From: Phellopilus nigrolimitatus
Lineage: Eukaryota > Basidiomycota > Agaricomycetes > Hymenochaetales > Hymenochaetaceae
Direction of reading: 5' to 3'
Length of the DNA stretch: 64,000 nucleotides
NCBI GenBank assembly: GCA_021029095.1
Contig: JAJOHG010000013.1
Coordinates: 186,001-250,000 of the forward strand
In this document: piece by piece, positions 24,332 through 35,370 of the stretch
Position numbering within the stretch: the first letter of the stretch is position 1
Layout of the letters: each line of letters begins with the position of its first letter
The notes under the pieces: generated by a model
Told to the model about the DNA's origin: nothing
What the model saw: only the letters and a program-made list of their open reading frames with translations
Database searches by the model: none
Position numbers and translations under genes: made by a program

Positions 24332-26398
24332 TCAGAACATCTCAAGCATCAAGTTTTCGTTCGCACGACTAAATTCCGCGCTTTGATTGTTGAAGGCATG
24401 GTCAGGGTTTGCCTTCTCCGTGCGTCCAAAATCGATTAGCCTGAAGCGCAAGTGATTTTTGCTGCGCTGGGGAGGAGCGAATGATAAAGGACCATATTGC
24501 ATGAGTATGTTCCTCTGGTAGATTGAATTGTGCAGATAGCCTGCAGCGTGGAGACGTCTGAGGAGTGAGAAACACTCTTGTCTAAAATGATACGAGACGC
24601 CGAAAGTTTTCAGATGGTGTAAGAATGATATTTTTTTGGCGAGAAGCTCACCTCTGGTCCATGGTAAGCCTCTGGGTATCGACCTGTACACCGCAGTGCT
24701 CCAGAAGAAGGATTGGACTCATGTATCTCCCCGCTTTGACTGCTTCGTTTTCTTCGTCTGGGACATAGAAACCATAAAACTGCGGAACAACTGCTCCCAC
24801 AGGCGTCGGATCCTTGAGCGGTTGCAAAACGTTGTAGCCGTTCCAATGCTCGAACATGTGCCGCGGAAATTCTTGGTAAGCCGCAGCCTCGTCGCGTAGG
24901 TGCCGTGAATGCGCTTCCACTCTATCATCGGGGAGTGTTAGCTTCGCGGTGACGCTCACCTTCTGGCTCGGAGGTGCACGTGTGCCGCGGTCGAGGTGCT
25001 TGCAGAAGGGCGGGCGGCATTGCCAGGTGATATGTTTGAGCACTTGATACCGCTGGTCCAGACGGTCAGCCTCCTGAAACGGTTCGTTGTTTTTGAACAT
25101 CAACGAATAGAGCTGCTGCACGTCCTTATCGGCTTTTGTATCATTGCGCTCGTCATCATTGCCACCGTGCTTGCGCTTTTCCCAGTCCACCGTAAACTTC
25201 TCCACTGCACACTGAAAACACATTTTCGGATCCACAAGCATGTCGCGCGGGAGCTCCAGCTCAACCTGGTACACAAATGAATGGTGGCCTTTTCCGATGC
25301 GACGCTTCGGTGTAATGTACAAATGAGCTGCAGGGCAGATCTGATACCCCTCTGGGCGTGAACCGATATGTTGGGGATTCTGACGCTTGGCAGCTTCCTC
25401 GGTCAGCCGCAAGTTGTACGTGCGGATGAGGTCCGGCTTGGAACCCCACTTAAAGTCGAAGGTAGCGTCTGTGAGGTTCTTGCCGGATGGGTCATAGCCT
25501 TGGTACCTTCTGCTTTCCCTTGAAGTCACCTCGAGCACGTTCCACGGGTCATGTACAATAAGTTTACGGGGAAGGAAGGAATGAGGAAAAATCTTTTGAA
25601 GACGCGCCACCGGAGTACTGAAAGGCTTGAGGGGCCAGGGAGCAGGATACAACGATGGTCTATAGAGGCAAAGGTTTCCCTAAAACGTTTCTTGTCAATA
25701 GAACTCGTAAAGACAGAACGTAACGCGAACCTCCTTATCGTCCTTTCTGTCGATATCCATGGACTTCCCGGTGCACCCCTTCCAGACTTGATCTTCAAGG
25801 ACTTCGAGGAATTGGCCTATGGGGAATGGTATAATCTGATGCGGTTCCTCCTCGAGTTCGGCTTGCTTCAACTGGTTTTGGGCCCAGTCGAGCTCACCGA
25901 TCTCCTTCATCCATGCAGCAAGCTTGCTTCCCGATGCTTTGAACCTTTGTCAGGCGCGCCAACAGAGAAAGTGGTGATTACTCACAGATAGTGGACAGGT
26001 TCGGGCATGATGGAATGCGGTGAATTCTGTAGAAATCGTATAGCGTAGCACCCCATAGCTCACACCCTAATGCGCTATAAGCAAAAACAAACCGATGAGG
26101 AGTTCCGTAAGAGCTCACCGTTGCCCGTGTCCTTCCCGCGCGGGGTGATTTTCATGGGCGGGCCATCCGGATTTCGTGGCCACTGCAGCAGGACGAAGCG
26201 CTCCTTCCGATAGCGCGAGCCCTCCACGTTCTTTGTGCCGCTCTTCTCGCCGTTATACCAGGTCATGATCTTCTGCCAGTCATCGTCAGTCTTTCTGAAC
26301 GTCTCGAAATCGACGTTTTCAGGCAGCTTCGGATAGTTGAAGGTTAGATAGCCTCCGACTTGCTCTTCTGGGTCCTTTTCGATTTTGAGTGTAGACAT
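24332..26398 (-). CDS. Lineage-specific kinase-like protein (degenerate catalytic loop)
   Basis: A protein of about 600 residues in the family often annotated as protein-kinase-like in Agaricomycetes. The N-terminal part has no known fold (MSTLKIEKDPEEQ to about 25700). The C-terminal part is kinase-like: glycine-loop-like IGKGHHSFVYQVEL (about 25290-25250), CAVEKFTVDW, hinge LLLEHCGVQ, catalytic loop LHNSIYQRNIL, and RFRLIDFGRTE. The catalytic HRDxxxxN position reads HNSIYQRN: Asn is kept but the catalytic Asp is Ser. So the protein may be a pseudokinase. Introns at about 26118-26058, 25988-25944, 25705-25661 and 24645-24573 connect in frame; a short intron near 25700 gives EVRGNLCLYRPSLYPAP. 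No frameshift is seen. Confidence 0.75.
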
Positions 26399-26580
26399 GT
26401 TAGCCGGTGTTGAAGAAAAAGACGCGACGGCGATCCTTATATATGATTGAGCAGTCAAAGCGCGTTATGTGGCTGAATGCACGAGGCATTTATCAATATC
26501 TCTTTGACAAACATAAGACAACAGACTATACACTACAGTTCGAGTCATGGAGGCAACAAGAAAACATTTGAGACTATTGT

Positions 26581-27709
26581 CTACGCATCAGCCATGACAA
26601 CGTCCGCCTGCGAACCATTTGCGACGTTATTATCGCTAGCTCCGTCAATTTTGCACCACATTTTGTGGTACGTCCATGCCTTTCTCTGGACACGCCGCCC
26701 CACAATACCTTGCTTTTGCCTTACCGCGGCACCTTGAACACTGTGCCTTCGGTGCCTCTTTGCCGCAGTATGAGCAATACGTCTCCTCGCCGCGTGTGAT
26801 TCTTTCTAAACGTGCAAGCACGCGCATGGCGAGCTCCTTCGATGGCCCCGCCTCCTCCTCCGACGGATTGATGCGGCCGGAAAGTGTGTAGTCGATGTCC
26901 TCGTCTGCAACGGACGCCAGAATCTTGTTGTGATATGTACCCAAACGCTCCATCGCGAAAGGCTCGCCTCCCAAACCTCGCATTCCAAGGATCGGCGCAA
27001 CAAGATCAACAGCAATTCGTCCGTCAGTACCGATGTCGCCAGTTGCGACTTCAGTCTCGCCGAAGGCAAGATATACCCATGGTGTGGTTTCCTCATGATC
27101 GCCAGTGGTAAACTGTGCCAAATCCACCTTATAAGGTCCTAAATCTGGGCGCGGGCGGAAGTCGCATATGTATGTCGTTTGTTTGGGGATGACTTCCATT
27201 TCCGCAACAACAAATGAGCGCGCTTTGCAAGTAAGAGCGTGTCCTTGAGATGTGCGCACCCGCAACAAGGTCGACTCTGGAAGTGTGTCAAGGACGAGTT
27301 GTAGTGAATGACAGACAGTGTATCCGCTGTCGTGATGCTTAATGCGCCAGTAAATAGTCTCAACATCCTGTGAATCCAATTCTCGCGAGCATTTTATGTT
27401 TGGATGGAGAAAGTTGTTCGGCTCGATAGGAGAGTCTGCGAGTTTTTCAGACCCCTGCAAAAAGTAACCAACTTTCGGGGCGCTCCGATCCATCCACTCC
27501 GCCTGAATGGAGACCGGAAGACATGATGCAGGCCATGATCCATCGCAGACTTCAAAAAGACGCGAGTGTTTGAAACGCGGTTCGGTAAGCAGCCGTTCTC
27601 GAAGGACGATGCTTGCAAGATCATGGAGGTCAAGCGTCAAGTTTTCAACAAATGTGTACGATTTCGGGTCGATAAACTGCGTAACTTCTCCATTGCTTTG
27701 ATGAGCCAT
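26581..27709 (-). CDS. MYND zinc-finger protein (one apparent frameshift)
   Basis: A single-exon gene starting at 27709. About 310 residues without a recognised domain are followed by a C-terminal MYND finger: CSYC, CSRC, YCGAAC and, in the next frame, WTYHKMWC. MYND domains mediate protein-protein contacts. The annotated-looking frame stops at 26645, but at 26688-26689 an extra C shifts it; the frame used by the last zinc ligands runs on to TAG at 26581 and ends QADVVMADA. With the shift corrected the full set of zinc ligands (Cx2C, Cx2C, YCx3C, Hx3C) is present. Similar C-terminal MYND proteins are numerous in basidiomycetes; the specific role is unknown. Confidence 0.8.
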
Positions 27710-28838
27710 GGTTATAGGTGCACTGGAGGAGCTACAGAAGAAGGCAATCGTCGAAAGCTCTTTGTCGACGTGCCGTCGATGTGGCGGTCAAGAGTCAAGA
27801 CGCGATCGAACTGCACGCGAGTTTACGAGTCACATGCCACATGATGTACACGGTACCGCTTTGTATTGTTCACTCGTCTTCTTCTCCGCTACCCTCTTTG
27901 TATGCTCTGATTGCTACAGTTTGTGAATGTACCTGAAGAATTTGCTCGATTTGATCTGCCAGATGGCGATCTACTGTTATACCACGCAGTTGCCAAAGCT
28001 ACTTGAATAACAGGCATTAGGCGAGGAGAAGCTGTAGACCTTGTTTTCGCAAAAGGGTGGCCGTTTGTTGTTTTCTTGTATATGTTGCCATATAGCACTG
28101 CAATTGCCCCTCAATATACCTATCAAAGCCTGTATGGGAATCGCGTCCCATCGCCGCTAGATGCCAAAACGAAGTTTTCGATTCGCAACAACAACACATC
28201 GTATATTGAATCTTGCTTTCATCTTCTAACGGCCCAAACATCAGGCTACTACTGCGAAACTCTGAGCGTTCTGATGCGGATGATTCGAACGAGTCGCGAG
28301 CCACAGGACTAAATATGCCATTGTTGTTTTTCACATTATCACTGCTGCATTTGGGTCACACGGCCTGATCAGCCACAACGTGGTTCGCAAGCCACAACGC
28401 GTCGCGAATCGTGACGTTCGAAAAAGTACAAAAGGGTTGCACAGCTGTCCACACCTCTGACCGCAACCACGACCTTCCTTCACGCGTCCCTGTCTAAACC
28501 TCTTTCGACATATGTCTGCCTCTCCTATGCCCACTGACTGGAATGGCAGTGCGAAATTAAGCGAAAGCATCCCGAAGAGTGTTTGAACATGTGCGTTAAT
28601 TGGCGCCCACGGGAAGTCGTATCCCCTTTTTGACATTCTCACCAACAGGATCAATTACAAAGACTGTTCCTCCTCACCTTTCAAGAGACGCGTTTTCGTC
28701 GCTGCTAATGTGTATGTGTTCTTTGTAGCCAACAACGATGTTTAAGTTTCTTTGTACTTCATTTCCTTTCGAAAGCAAACTGGAAGAGACATGCGCGCAC
28801 CTTCCACCCTCACCTAAAAGCCCTCTAGGCTATCCCAA
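27710..28838. other. Intergenic
   Basis: About 1.1 kb between two divergent genes (MYND on minus, zinc finger on plus). I see no conserved gene. The 107-residue minus-strand frame at 28331-28654 is basic, Cys- and Arg-rich without family resemblance, and is probably chance. Confidence 0.45.
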
Positions 28839-30216
28839 ATGGTGCGCACTCCACATTTTACATACATCTCAGAGGCTCAGGAGACTTCTAACGCTTTATT
28901 AACAAAGCTATTCTAGTGAGGCAAGAAATTCAAGTCTAGATCATTACGGGTATACAGAATCGTCTTCGGACGAAGGAGAAGCAAGACCGTGCTCGGAGCT
29001 GGGCGGTGACAATAGGATTTCAGCAGACAGCTACAGGAAAGACTCTTCGCGTGTCAGCGTCTCATCGTCGCGCGCCAGAGGCTCAAGGAATGATGACAAA
29101 TTTGAGAAAGAGATTGACGAAAGCACAACTCGCAATCTAGCCTTGCTTACACTTGAAGACAAGCCAAGCAGAGTCCATTTGGAAAAAGCACGATTCACGC
29201 GCAAGCAATCTGCGATCCTCCCATCATTGAAACCATTAGAAATTCCTGCTGAATTTGCACAGTTTCCAGTTCGCGGAGACTTTATTGTGGACTATTGCAG
29301 CGCACAACTTGCATGGGCGCGCGTTTCAGTCCAGGATGTCCGGACGTGCTCGATCAGCGGAACCAACCTCAGTCGGAGTGCCTTCACGGCTTAAGGGTAA
29401 TGACCGTCTCAGGCGTGTCGGAGTTGAATTGTGAAGCTGGGCACGCGCGTGCTCAGTCTACAGACTGCGTTCCGTCTAATGTTCCCATCTTGCACGTAAG
29501 GTGTCCCATATGGAGTTCGCCAGCAGACCGCTCGTCAATACATGCTCCGAGTCCGAGCGTAGAGCGAGCACCAGCCGATCCACCGGACCGCGCCAATCAA
29601 TGGTCACCTGGACTCACTTCCCATCATTCCCATTACAACACGCCAAAGGAGCATCATCAATCCCAACCTGAGTGTAGCCAATCCATAAAGCAAGAAACTG
29701 AGGGGTCTATCCATGCCTTGAAATACACGTACGTTCCAGTCGCGCGCTATGCGTTTACGCCTGTGCTTTCCCGCCCCAAAGGTCCAATATTTTCGACACC
29801 AGTGTTGCCAATGCCTATCGCGACATCTGACGCTTCGCCCACGGCACCAAGCAACGTTTCGAAACCATCCCATTCGAGAAAATCCGCGCAACGTCCGTTC
29901 ATAAACGCGATCGGTCCGAATTTGGGACCTTGCAGGATCCTTCCTTGCCTATGGACTCAAAGAGAAAGGTTGGAAAAACCTCGGTTCCGGCTTCTTCAAG
30001 TGTCCAAGGGACGGTATGGTTTTGAACGGCAATCGATCCGCCATACGACATGAAGCACGCGATCTCCAGCAACGGGCAATCTGCGAATATTGTGGACAGG
30101 AACTCGCCAGACGCGATTCTGTCCTGAGACACCAAAAGACCACCTGCAAGAAAGCACGCAGATCATTGACAGGAGGAAAATGTGCCATGGGACGGCTCGT
30201 CGTTTTTGTCAACTAA
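28839..30216 (+). CDS. Zinc-finger protein, probable transcription factor (gene model uncertain)
   Basis: The C-terminal 100 codons carry two zinc-binding modules: FFKCPRDGMVLNG...IRHE (about 29985-30055) and CEYCGQELARRDSVLRHQKTTC (Cx2Cx12Hx4C, about 30085-30150), then basic KKARRSLTGG. Upstream is a Ser/Thr/Pro-rich disordered region: frame 28912-29330 reads SSEARNSSLDHYGYTESSSD and onwards; frame about 29300-29935 reads PVARYAFTPVLSRPKGPIFS and onwards; the finger is back in the first frame. The two frame changes (about 29300-29330 and 29930-29935) have no obvious introns and are probably 1-bp indels. The first exon may begin at the ATG at 28839, but its splice to the next exon is not resolved. 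No close named family is recognised. Confidence 0.6.
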
Positions 30217-30722
30217 GGGTCTGAAGGAACTACGCTGATAAGTTAGTTAAAGGATTTCAACCAGATTACATGTGCATGACACTAATAAAAGGGCCCACCA
30301 GCTCGAAACCAGTTTAGCCCGGAGTCTTTCTCCATACACTCATCACTCCCTTGATCCTTCAATGTCTTAAACGCCTGCATAAGCCTACTCCCCGTTCGAC
30401 CAGTCCTCTTTCAAATTTCGACCTCATTCGCATCGACCTCATTCGCATCATCCCTGTTAATAGTCCATCATGTATATGAACCATCGCTATCGATTTACCC
30501 GCTATCAGCTTGCCTCCTGTAATGATTTTCAACGCACATGATTGGCTTCATAGATGAATTGTTTGTTTGTCGCCATCTCGCAAAAAGTAAACCTTCAGAT
30601 CTGAGATCGTCTAGCGGGAAGAGTGTTTAATCATCTCGAGCAATAAATTCTTCATTCCATCATCAGCACAACGCGAATCTAGAAGTTACACTCGTAACTT
30701 CTAAAATGATGACTTAGGATGG
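30217..30722. other. Intergenic, convergent 3' ends
   Basis: This spacer lies between the zinc-finger stop and the Pml1-like stop. It has a 13-bp direct repeat (CGACCTCATTCGC, at about 30419 and 30438) and AATAAA-like signals. No gene is seen. Confidence 0.45.
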
Positions 30723-31853
30723 TCAAGCATCATCGTGCAGCAAGACATACTCCCGCGTTGACTGCCCAAACTTGATGACTGGACAAATGGACAATGAATG
30801 GATAAACTCGAAAGCCCAAATATATGTAGAAACACTCACTGTCACCCATTTTCAGCTCATAGTACCGCGACACTGGAATAGCCTCATCATTGACGTGTGT
30901 ACCGTTCGTAGACTCGAGGTCGATAATAAAGGGTCTGAGCTGGTTTTTGAGAAAAGAAGCACGCAGAAAAGAACTATCAACTCACTTGACCACCGCCTTT
31001 GATGACCCCAATATCGTCTTTTTGTTGAACTTGTCGGTCTTTATGGTCGTAAATTTGCGTGAGCGAGGCGACCAGATAGGAGGAAAGAGCGGCTTACGCT
31101 GAATAACAGCATGTTGCTTGGAACACGACGGATGTTCGATATATATGTCTACAACAGCTTTGTCGCGTCCAATCAAGTAGCAGCTTTGACGGTGAATATG
31201 CAATAGGTCTGAGAAAAATCAGCGCGACGTTCAAAAGTCAAACGGAACAGGTACACGCACCAGTTTGCTCCTTTCCTTGAAAACATACAATCTCCATCCG
31301 ACAGGCGGTTTCCGTGCCTCTGCAGGTTCATTGTACTTTAGTACTGTCGACGTTCCGTCTGCGTGCCGCACCATGTTCGTGACCGCCGCCAACAACCCCG
31401 ACTGATTGAAGTTCGGCTTGCCCTTGTCTTTGTCTTTCTCGGGAGACGGAGATTTTGAGCGCGAACGCGATGGAGATCGAGACTTCGGTCCCGGAGAATG
31501 GCGTGAAGTAGATGGTTTAGGACCTCGGTCGTGTTCACGGTCGCGATCGTCCATATTGCGGTGCCTGTATCGCTCATTGTCGTGCTCATCTTTCCTTCTA
31601 CGCCCTTCATACCCAGAGTCAGCTCTCTCGGATCCTGTTTCTTTCTCGATGGACAGGGACTCTTCTATCTTCATCCTCGTAATCAGGACGTCGTCGCCGA
31701 TACCTGTCGTTCCTTCTGTCTCGTTCGTCGTCTTCATCCCTGTATTTGCTTGTGCGATCTCGTCCGAGCTCCCCTGATACATGGCGTTCAGTCAAACGCG
31801 TATTTTGGTCGATCTCGTCGTAATGGGGATTTTGAACGGGAATCGCGTGCCAT
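30723..31853 (-). CDS. PML1: FHA-domain splicing factor (Pml1/SNIP1 type), two apparent frameshifts
   Basis: An FHA protein of the RES complex, which promotes nuclear pre-mRNA retention and splicing; metazoan SNIP1 is the homologue. The N-terminus (ATG at 31853) is rich in Arg/Ser/Asp/Glu (MARDSRSKSPLRRDRPK, then RDRTSKYRDEDDERDRRN, then SRSPSRSRSKSPSPEKDKDK), as in SNIP1. The FHA domain follows: YLIGRDKAVVDIYIEHPSCSKQHAVIQ with Arg, Ser and His positions for phosphothreonine binding, then PFIIDLESTNGTHVNDEAI and YELKMGDIIKFGQSTREYVLLHDDA, the usual C-terminal end. Frame changes near 31795 and 31620 have no introns and look like 1-bp indels in the disordered N-terminal region. Confidence 0.88.
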
Positions 31854-32284
31854 GTTGAAGACGGTAGAAAGGTGTAACTGTGAAGGAACAGTGCGCGGCG
31901 CGAGGCTACGAAAGGAAACGCCGATCATTTGGAATAATCCAACAGCGAACCAAATCAACTAATAATTTAAATTTGTGCACTCGATTGCGCATAGATTGCT
32001 GCAATGGGCTTGAAACAAGCGTTAAAGCTTTATCTGAATAGCAATACTGGTTTTTTACGCTCTTCAACACAAAGTTCATGTAATACTTTGACTTCTGTAT
32101 TACATGTACTGTCTGTAATGTACATAAGTATATCCAGATACAATTGTTACGCACCACTGAGGTTAATCTTACATACAGATTTTCTGTGTAATTACATATA
32201 TCGTTTTAGAGCAAGAAAACAACCTTCGGAAAAGGGATTCGCCAATATAAGCTAGAAATGCTTATACTTTGACATTCTACAAAA
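31854..32284. other. Intergenic, AT-rich
   Basis: This spacer lies between the Pml1-like start and the tRNA gene. It is AT-rich from 31930 onward, and I see no gene in it. Confidence 0.45.
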
Positions 32285-32371
32285 TCCTCGATGGTCCATC
32301 GGCTAGGATTCCACGCTTTCACTTAATTTAGAAGTTCCGTGGCGGGCCGGGTTCGATTCCCGGTCGGGGAA
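32285..32371 (+). tRNA. tRNA-Glu (UUC) with a 15-nt intron
   Basis: The acceptor stem 5' TCCTCGA pairs with 3' TCGGGGA (one G-T wobble), followed by discriminator A. A D-arm (GTCC/GGAT) and a T-arm (CCGGG TTCGATT CCCGG) are present. The anticodon stem CCACG/CGTGG encloses 22 nt: loop positions CT-TTC-A, then a 15-nt insertion, then C. The anticodon TTC decodes GAA/GAG. The insertion sits one base 3' of the anticodon, the canonical nuclear tRNA intron position. Confidence 0.92.
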
Positions 32372-32374
32372 TAG

Positions 32375-32379
32375 TTTTT
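32375..32379 (+). terminator. RNA polymerase III terminator of tRNA-Glu
   Basis: A run of five T starts 4 nt after the discriminator base, the usual Pol III stop signal. Confidence 0.6.
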
Positions 32380-32598
32380 GAGAAATGCTTGTTTCATTTT
32401 ATTGCATTTCATTCCAGAGATGTTTAGGATTTTAAGCAGGTCAAAGGGGCGATCGCGGGGGTGGGGGTTGGTAGATATGACAAGAATCTGGGCTGACGGG
32501 ATACGTCAGGGTGAAGGGAGGGCGACATGTTTAGCTTAAAAAACTTCGCGCTTGTTCATAAATCATGTACTCCTCTTTTGTACATACCTAGTACCCTA

Positions 32599-32633
32599 CA
32601 GGTGGGTCCAGAAAGTGTTGCATCCTGCCTTAT
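32599..32633 (+). repeat. Left terminal inverted repeat
   Basis: A 35-bp end differing from the reverse complement of 35851-35885 at one position (G versus C at base 19). The preceding bases 32597-32598 are TA. Confidence 0.9.
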
Positions 32634-32742
32634 GTCGGAAAAATCCTGTTTGACGTAATCGATATCCAGCTTTGTAATACCATTACAATTCCTTTTTCGT
32701 AGATTGTAGTCCCATCTAAATTTGGTAAGATGTTACAAACAC

Positions 32743-32812
32743 ATTGTAATCGTGCTGGTTAATTATAACTCTATTGTAATTACGCCGGTTAATCATAGTT
32801 CTGTTGTAGTCA
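32743..32812 (+). repeat. Subterminal 30-bp tandem repeats of the element
   Basis: Two 30-bp units (32743-32772 and 32773-32802), each starting ATTGTAAT and containing GGTTAAT, followed by a shortened third unit. They lie about 145 bp inside the left TIR and could be transposase-binding sites. Confidence 0.75.
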
Positions 32813-32856
32813 TTATAATTCTATTGTAAAACTACTATGCTCTACAGCTGCACAAT

Positions 32857-32876
32857 GGACGTGCGATAGCACGTCC
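32857..32876. repeat. Perfect 8-bp-stem hairpin
   Basis: GGACGTGC and GCACGTCC are separated by the 4-base loop GATA. The hairpin sits exactly between the AT-rich transposon end and the first recognisable ATP-citrate lyase sequence. Confidence 0.8.
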
Positions 32877-35007
32877 GCATTCCTCACCCACATCAACGAC
32901 GCTAAGAAGTGCAAGATCCTCATCGACCTCATCACCCGCCCATCGCCCTCGATGGCGAGAATAGTGCTGAGCCCGTTGTTCAGTTCCTCGACATGGCCGC
33001 GGAGCTCGGCCAGACTGCCGAAAGCATATGTGGCCCTAAGTGAGCTATTTTGTTCATGATGTGAGTGTTACCGCCCCGACTCAAGGCTCATCTACGACCA
33101 AAGTCATTGGTGCCAACCGAGGCTCGCCAACGGTCTGGCCCGCCACCTTCAATAGACAGCTCACCAAATAGGAGGCCTACATCCAGAAGCTCGATGGCTC
33201 GACTGGCGCTTCTCTTAAGTTGACTGTCCTCAACCCGGAGGGCTGCGTTTGGACCTTGGTTGCTGGTTAGTCTCGCAATTAAAAATCTAATGCAGTTTGA
33301 AGTGTTTAATTTAAACTTCAGATGGTGGTGCCTCCGTTGTCTACTCCGATGCTATTGCTGCACACGGCTTTTCCGACGAGCTCCCTAACTGTGGCGAGTA
33401 CTCTGGTGCTCCAATCGAAGGTCAGACGTACAAGTATGCGAAGACGATTGTTGACCTTATCACTCGCGGCTCGCCCAAGCCCAATGGCAAGATCCTTATC
33501 ATTGGTGGTGGTATTGCCAACTTTACGAATGTTGCCTCAACATTCAAGGGTATCATTCGTGCTTTGAAAGAGTACAAGGCCGGCCTCATTGCGCAGTGTC
33601 ACGATCTTCGTCCGCCGCGGCGGTCCAAACTACCAGGAAGGTCTTAAGGCGATGCGCCTCCTCGGCAAGTCTCTCGGCGTGCCCGTCAAGGTGTACGGCC
33701 CGGACACTCACATTATCGAGATTGTCCCCATTGCGCTTGGCATCAAGTCAGCCCGCAAGTCAGGTGTGAGCTCCGCACGTTCGATCCCGCAGTCTGCGCC
33801 TGGCTCGCCTCCTCCTGGCAAGGTCATTGGCGGTGCGCCTTCTGACGAGGCCTCGATCGGTGCGATTCACTCATCCGGAGAGCGCATGCAGCCTGGAGAC
33901 CAGATTGTGCACTTCCCGGATGGCAAGAAGGGATCGGTGCGCCCGTGGTTCCGTCCCTTCGACGCGAAGACGCGCAGTCTTGTCTATGGTCTCCAGCCCC
34001 GCGCGATTCAGGGCATGCTTGACTTTGATTACTCATGTGGTCATGACACGCCCTCGGTTTCCGCGTGTTTCTCGAGTCAAATCAAGACGGTCACTATCAT
34101 TGCTGAGGGTGTGCCGGAGAGGCACGCGCGCGAGATCCTGCACCTTGCGAAAGAAAAGGATATCCTCATCGTTGGTCCGCTACTGTTGGTAGTATCAAGG
34201 CCGGATACTTCAAGATCGATAACTCTGGAGGGTACGTCTTCGTCTTGTTATTTCAATAATATTTGTTGATTTTCGGCTTTTCTGTTCAGTATGATGGACA
34301 ACATCATCGCGTCAAAGCTGTACCTTGCAGGCTCCGTCGGCTACATCTCTAAACTTGGAGGTATGTCCAACGAGCTCAACAACATCCTTTCGCTCGTCAT
34401 GAACGGCACCTACAAGGGCATCGCAATTGGCGGGGACCGTTACCCTGGTTCGACTTTTATTGTCTACCTTCTACGCTATGAGGCCGACCCCGATTGTAAG
34501 ATGCTCATTCTTCTTGGAGAGGTCGGCGGTATCGAGGAGTACCGCGTGATCGACGCCGTTAAATCGGGCAAGATCCGCAAGCCCATCGTTGCATGGGCTA
34601 TTTGTACGTGCGCGAAGATGTTCGCAACAGAGGTGCAGTTCGGGCACGCGGGCTCGGTGGCGAACTCGCTTATGGAGACGTCGGACGCGAAGAACGCGGC
34701 AATGAAAGCCGCTGGCATTGTCGTGTCTGAGACGTTCGAGGACCTGTCGGACGTGCTCCGCGAGACGTACAACGTACTGGTGGCGAGTGGTGCAGTTTTC
34801 CCGAAGCCGGAGCGCGAGCCGCCTGTCATCCCGATGGACTACAAGTGGGCGCAAGAGCTTGGGCTCATCCGCAAACCTGCTGTGTTCATCTCGACGATCT
34901 CAGACGAGCGTGGCCAGGAGCTGCTCTACGCGGGTATGCGCATCACAGATGTGTTCAAGGAGGATATCGGTCTCGGCGGTGTCGTCAGTTCGCTCTGGTT
35001 CAAACGC
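32877..35007 (+). pseudogene. ATP-citrate lyase fragment (captured, non-functional)
   Basis: Fragments of the single-chain ATP-citrate synthase that makes cytosolic acetyl-CoA. In order: [87 protein letters not shown], then the CoA-binding and ligase regions to the phosphohistidine motif QFGHAGS (about 34636-34656) and GGVVSSLWFKR. Defects: TAG at 33169-33171 inside KEEAY, frameshifts near 33593 and 34180, an internal deletion of about 60 residues between PSVSA and SQIKTV near 34072, and a deletion of about 15-20 residues near 32940. The first 190 or so residues and the whole citrate-synthase-like C-terminal domain are missing. Introns are retained (about 33266-33320 and 34231-34289), so it derives from genomic DNA, not cDNA. 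Confidence 0.9.
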
Positions 35008-35280
35008 AGCCTCATGGCTCCTCGTCCTCCGTCGACTTCGGGCCTGAAATGTGTTCATCTGTGTGGGTGCCTGTTCCGCAGATATGCACAGTGTTTACTC
35101 TTTTACTCAATATCGTAAAATAAACTAAATGTAACTAAACTAAAACAAAATGTAAAGTACCCCACAGGCTACCCTCCATACCCACCCAGAGACCCGGGAC
35201 CCGCCTGACCTGGTCCACGGGTTAGTGTCGGTCCTCTTTTCTTCGTGATGGCTCATATATATGGAATGAAAGCCATGTAT

Positions 35281-35370
35281 AAAGGCTCTCTGGCAGAGTG
35301 GTTTTAATGTGTAATTATGTAATATGTATTCTTAGGTACTAAGTCTTGGGTTCGAATCACGAGTAAAAAT
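35281..35370 (+). repeat. tRNA-like sequence (degenerate tRNA-Leu/Ser or SINE head)
   Basis: An A-box-like TGGCAGAGTGG (35291-35301) and a B-box-like GGTTCGAATCA (35349-35359) are spaced as in a class II tRNA. The T-stem has one mismatch and the acceptor stem does not pair well, so it is not a functional tRNA gene. It lies between the ATP-citrate lyase fragment and the right end of the element. Confidence 0.5.

Noticed and set aside
28331..28654. 107-residue basic minus-strand frame
   Set aside because: It shows no recognisable motif and no splice partners; the Arg/Cys-rich composition is typical of chance frames in GC-rich DNA.
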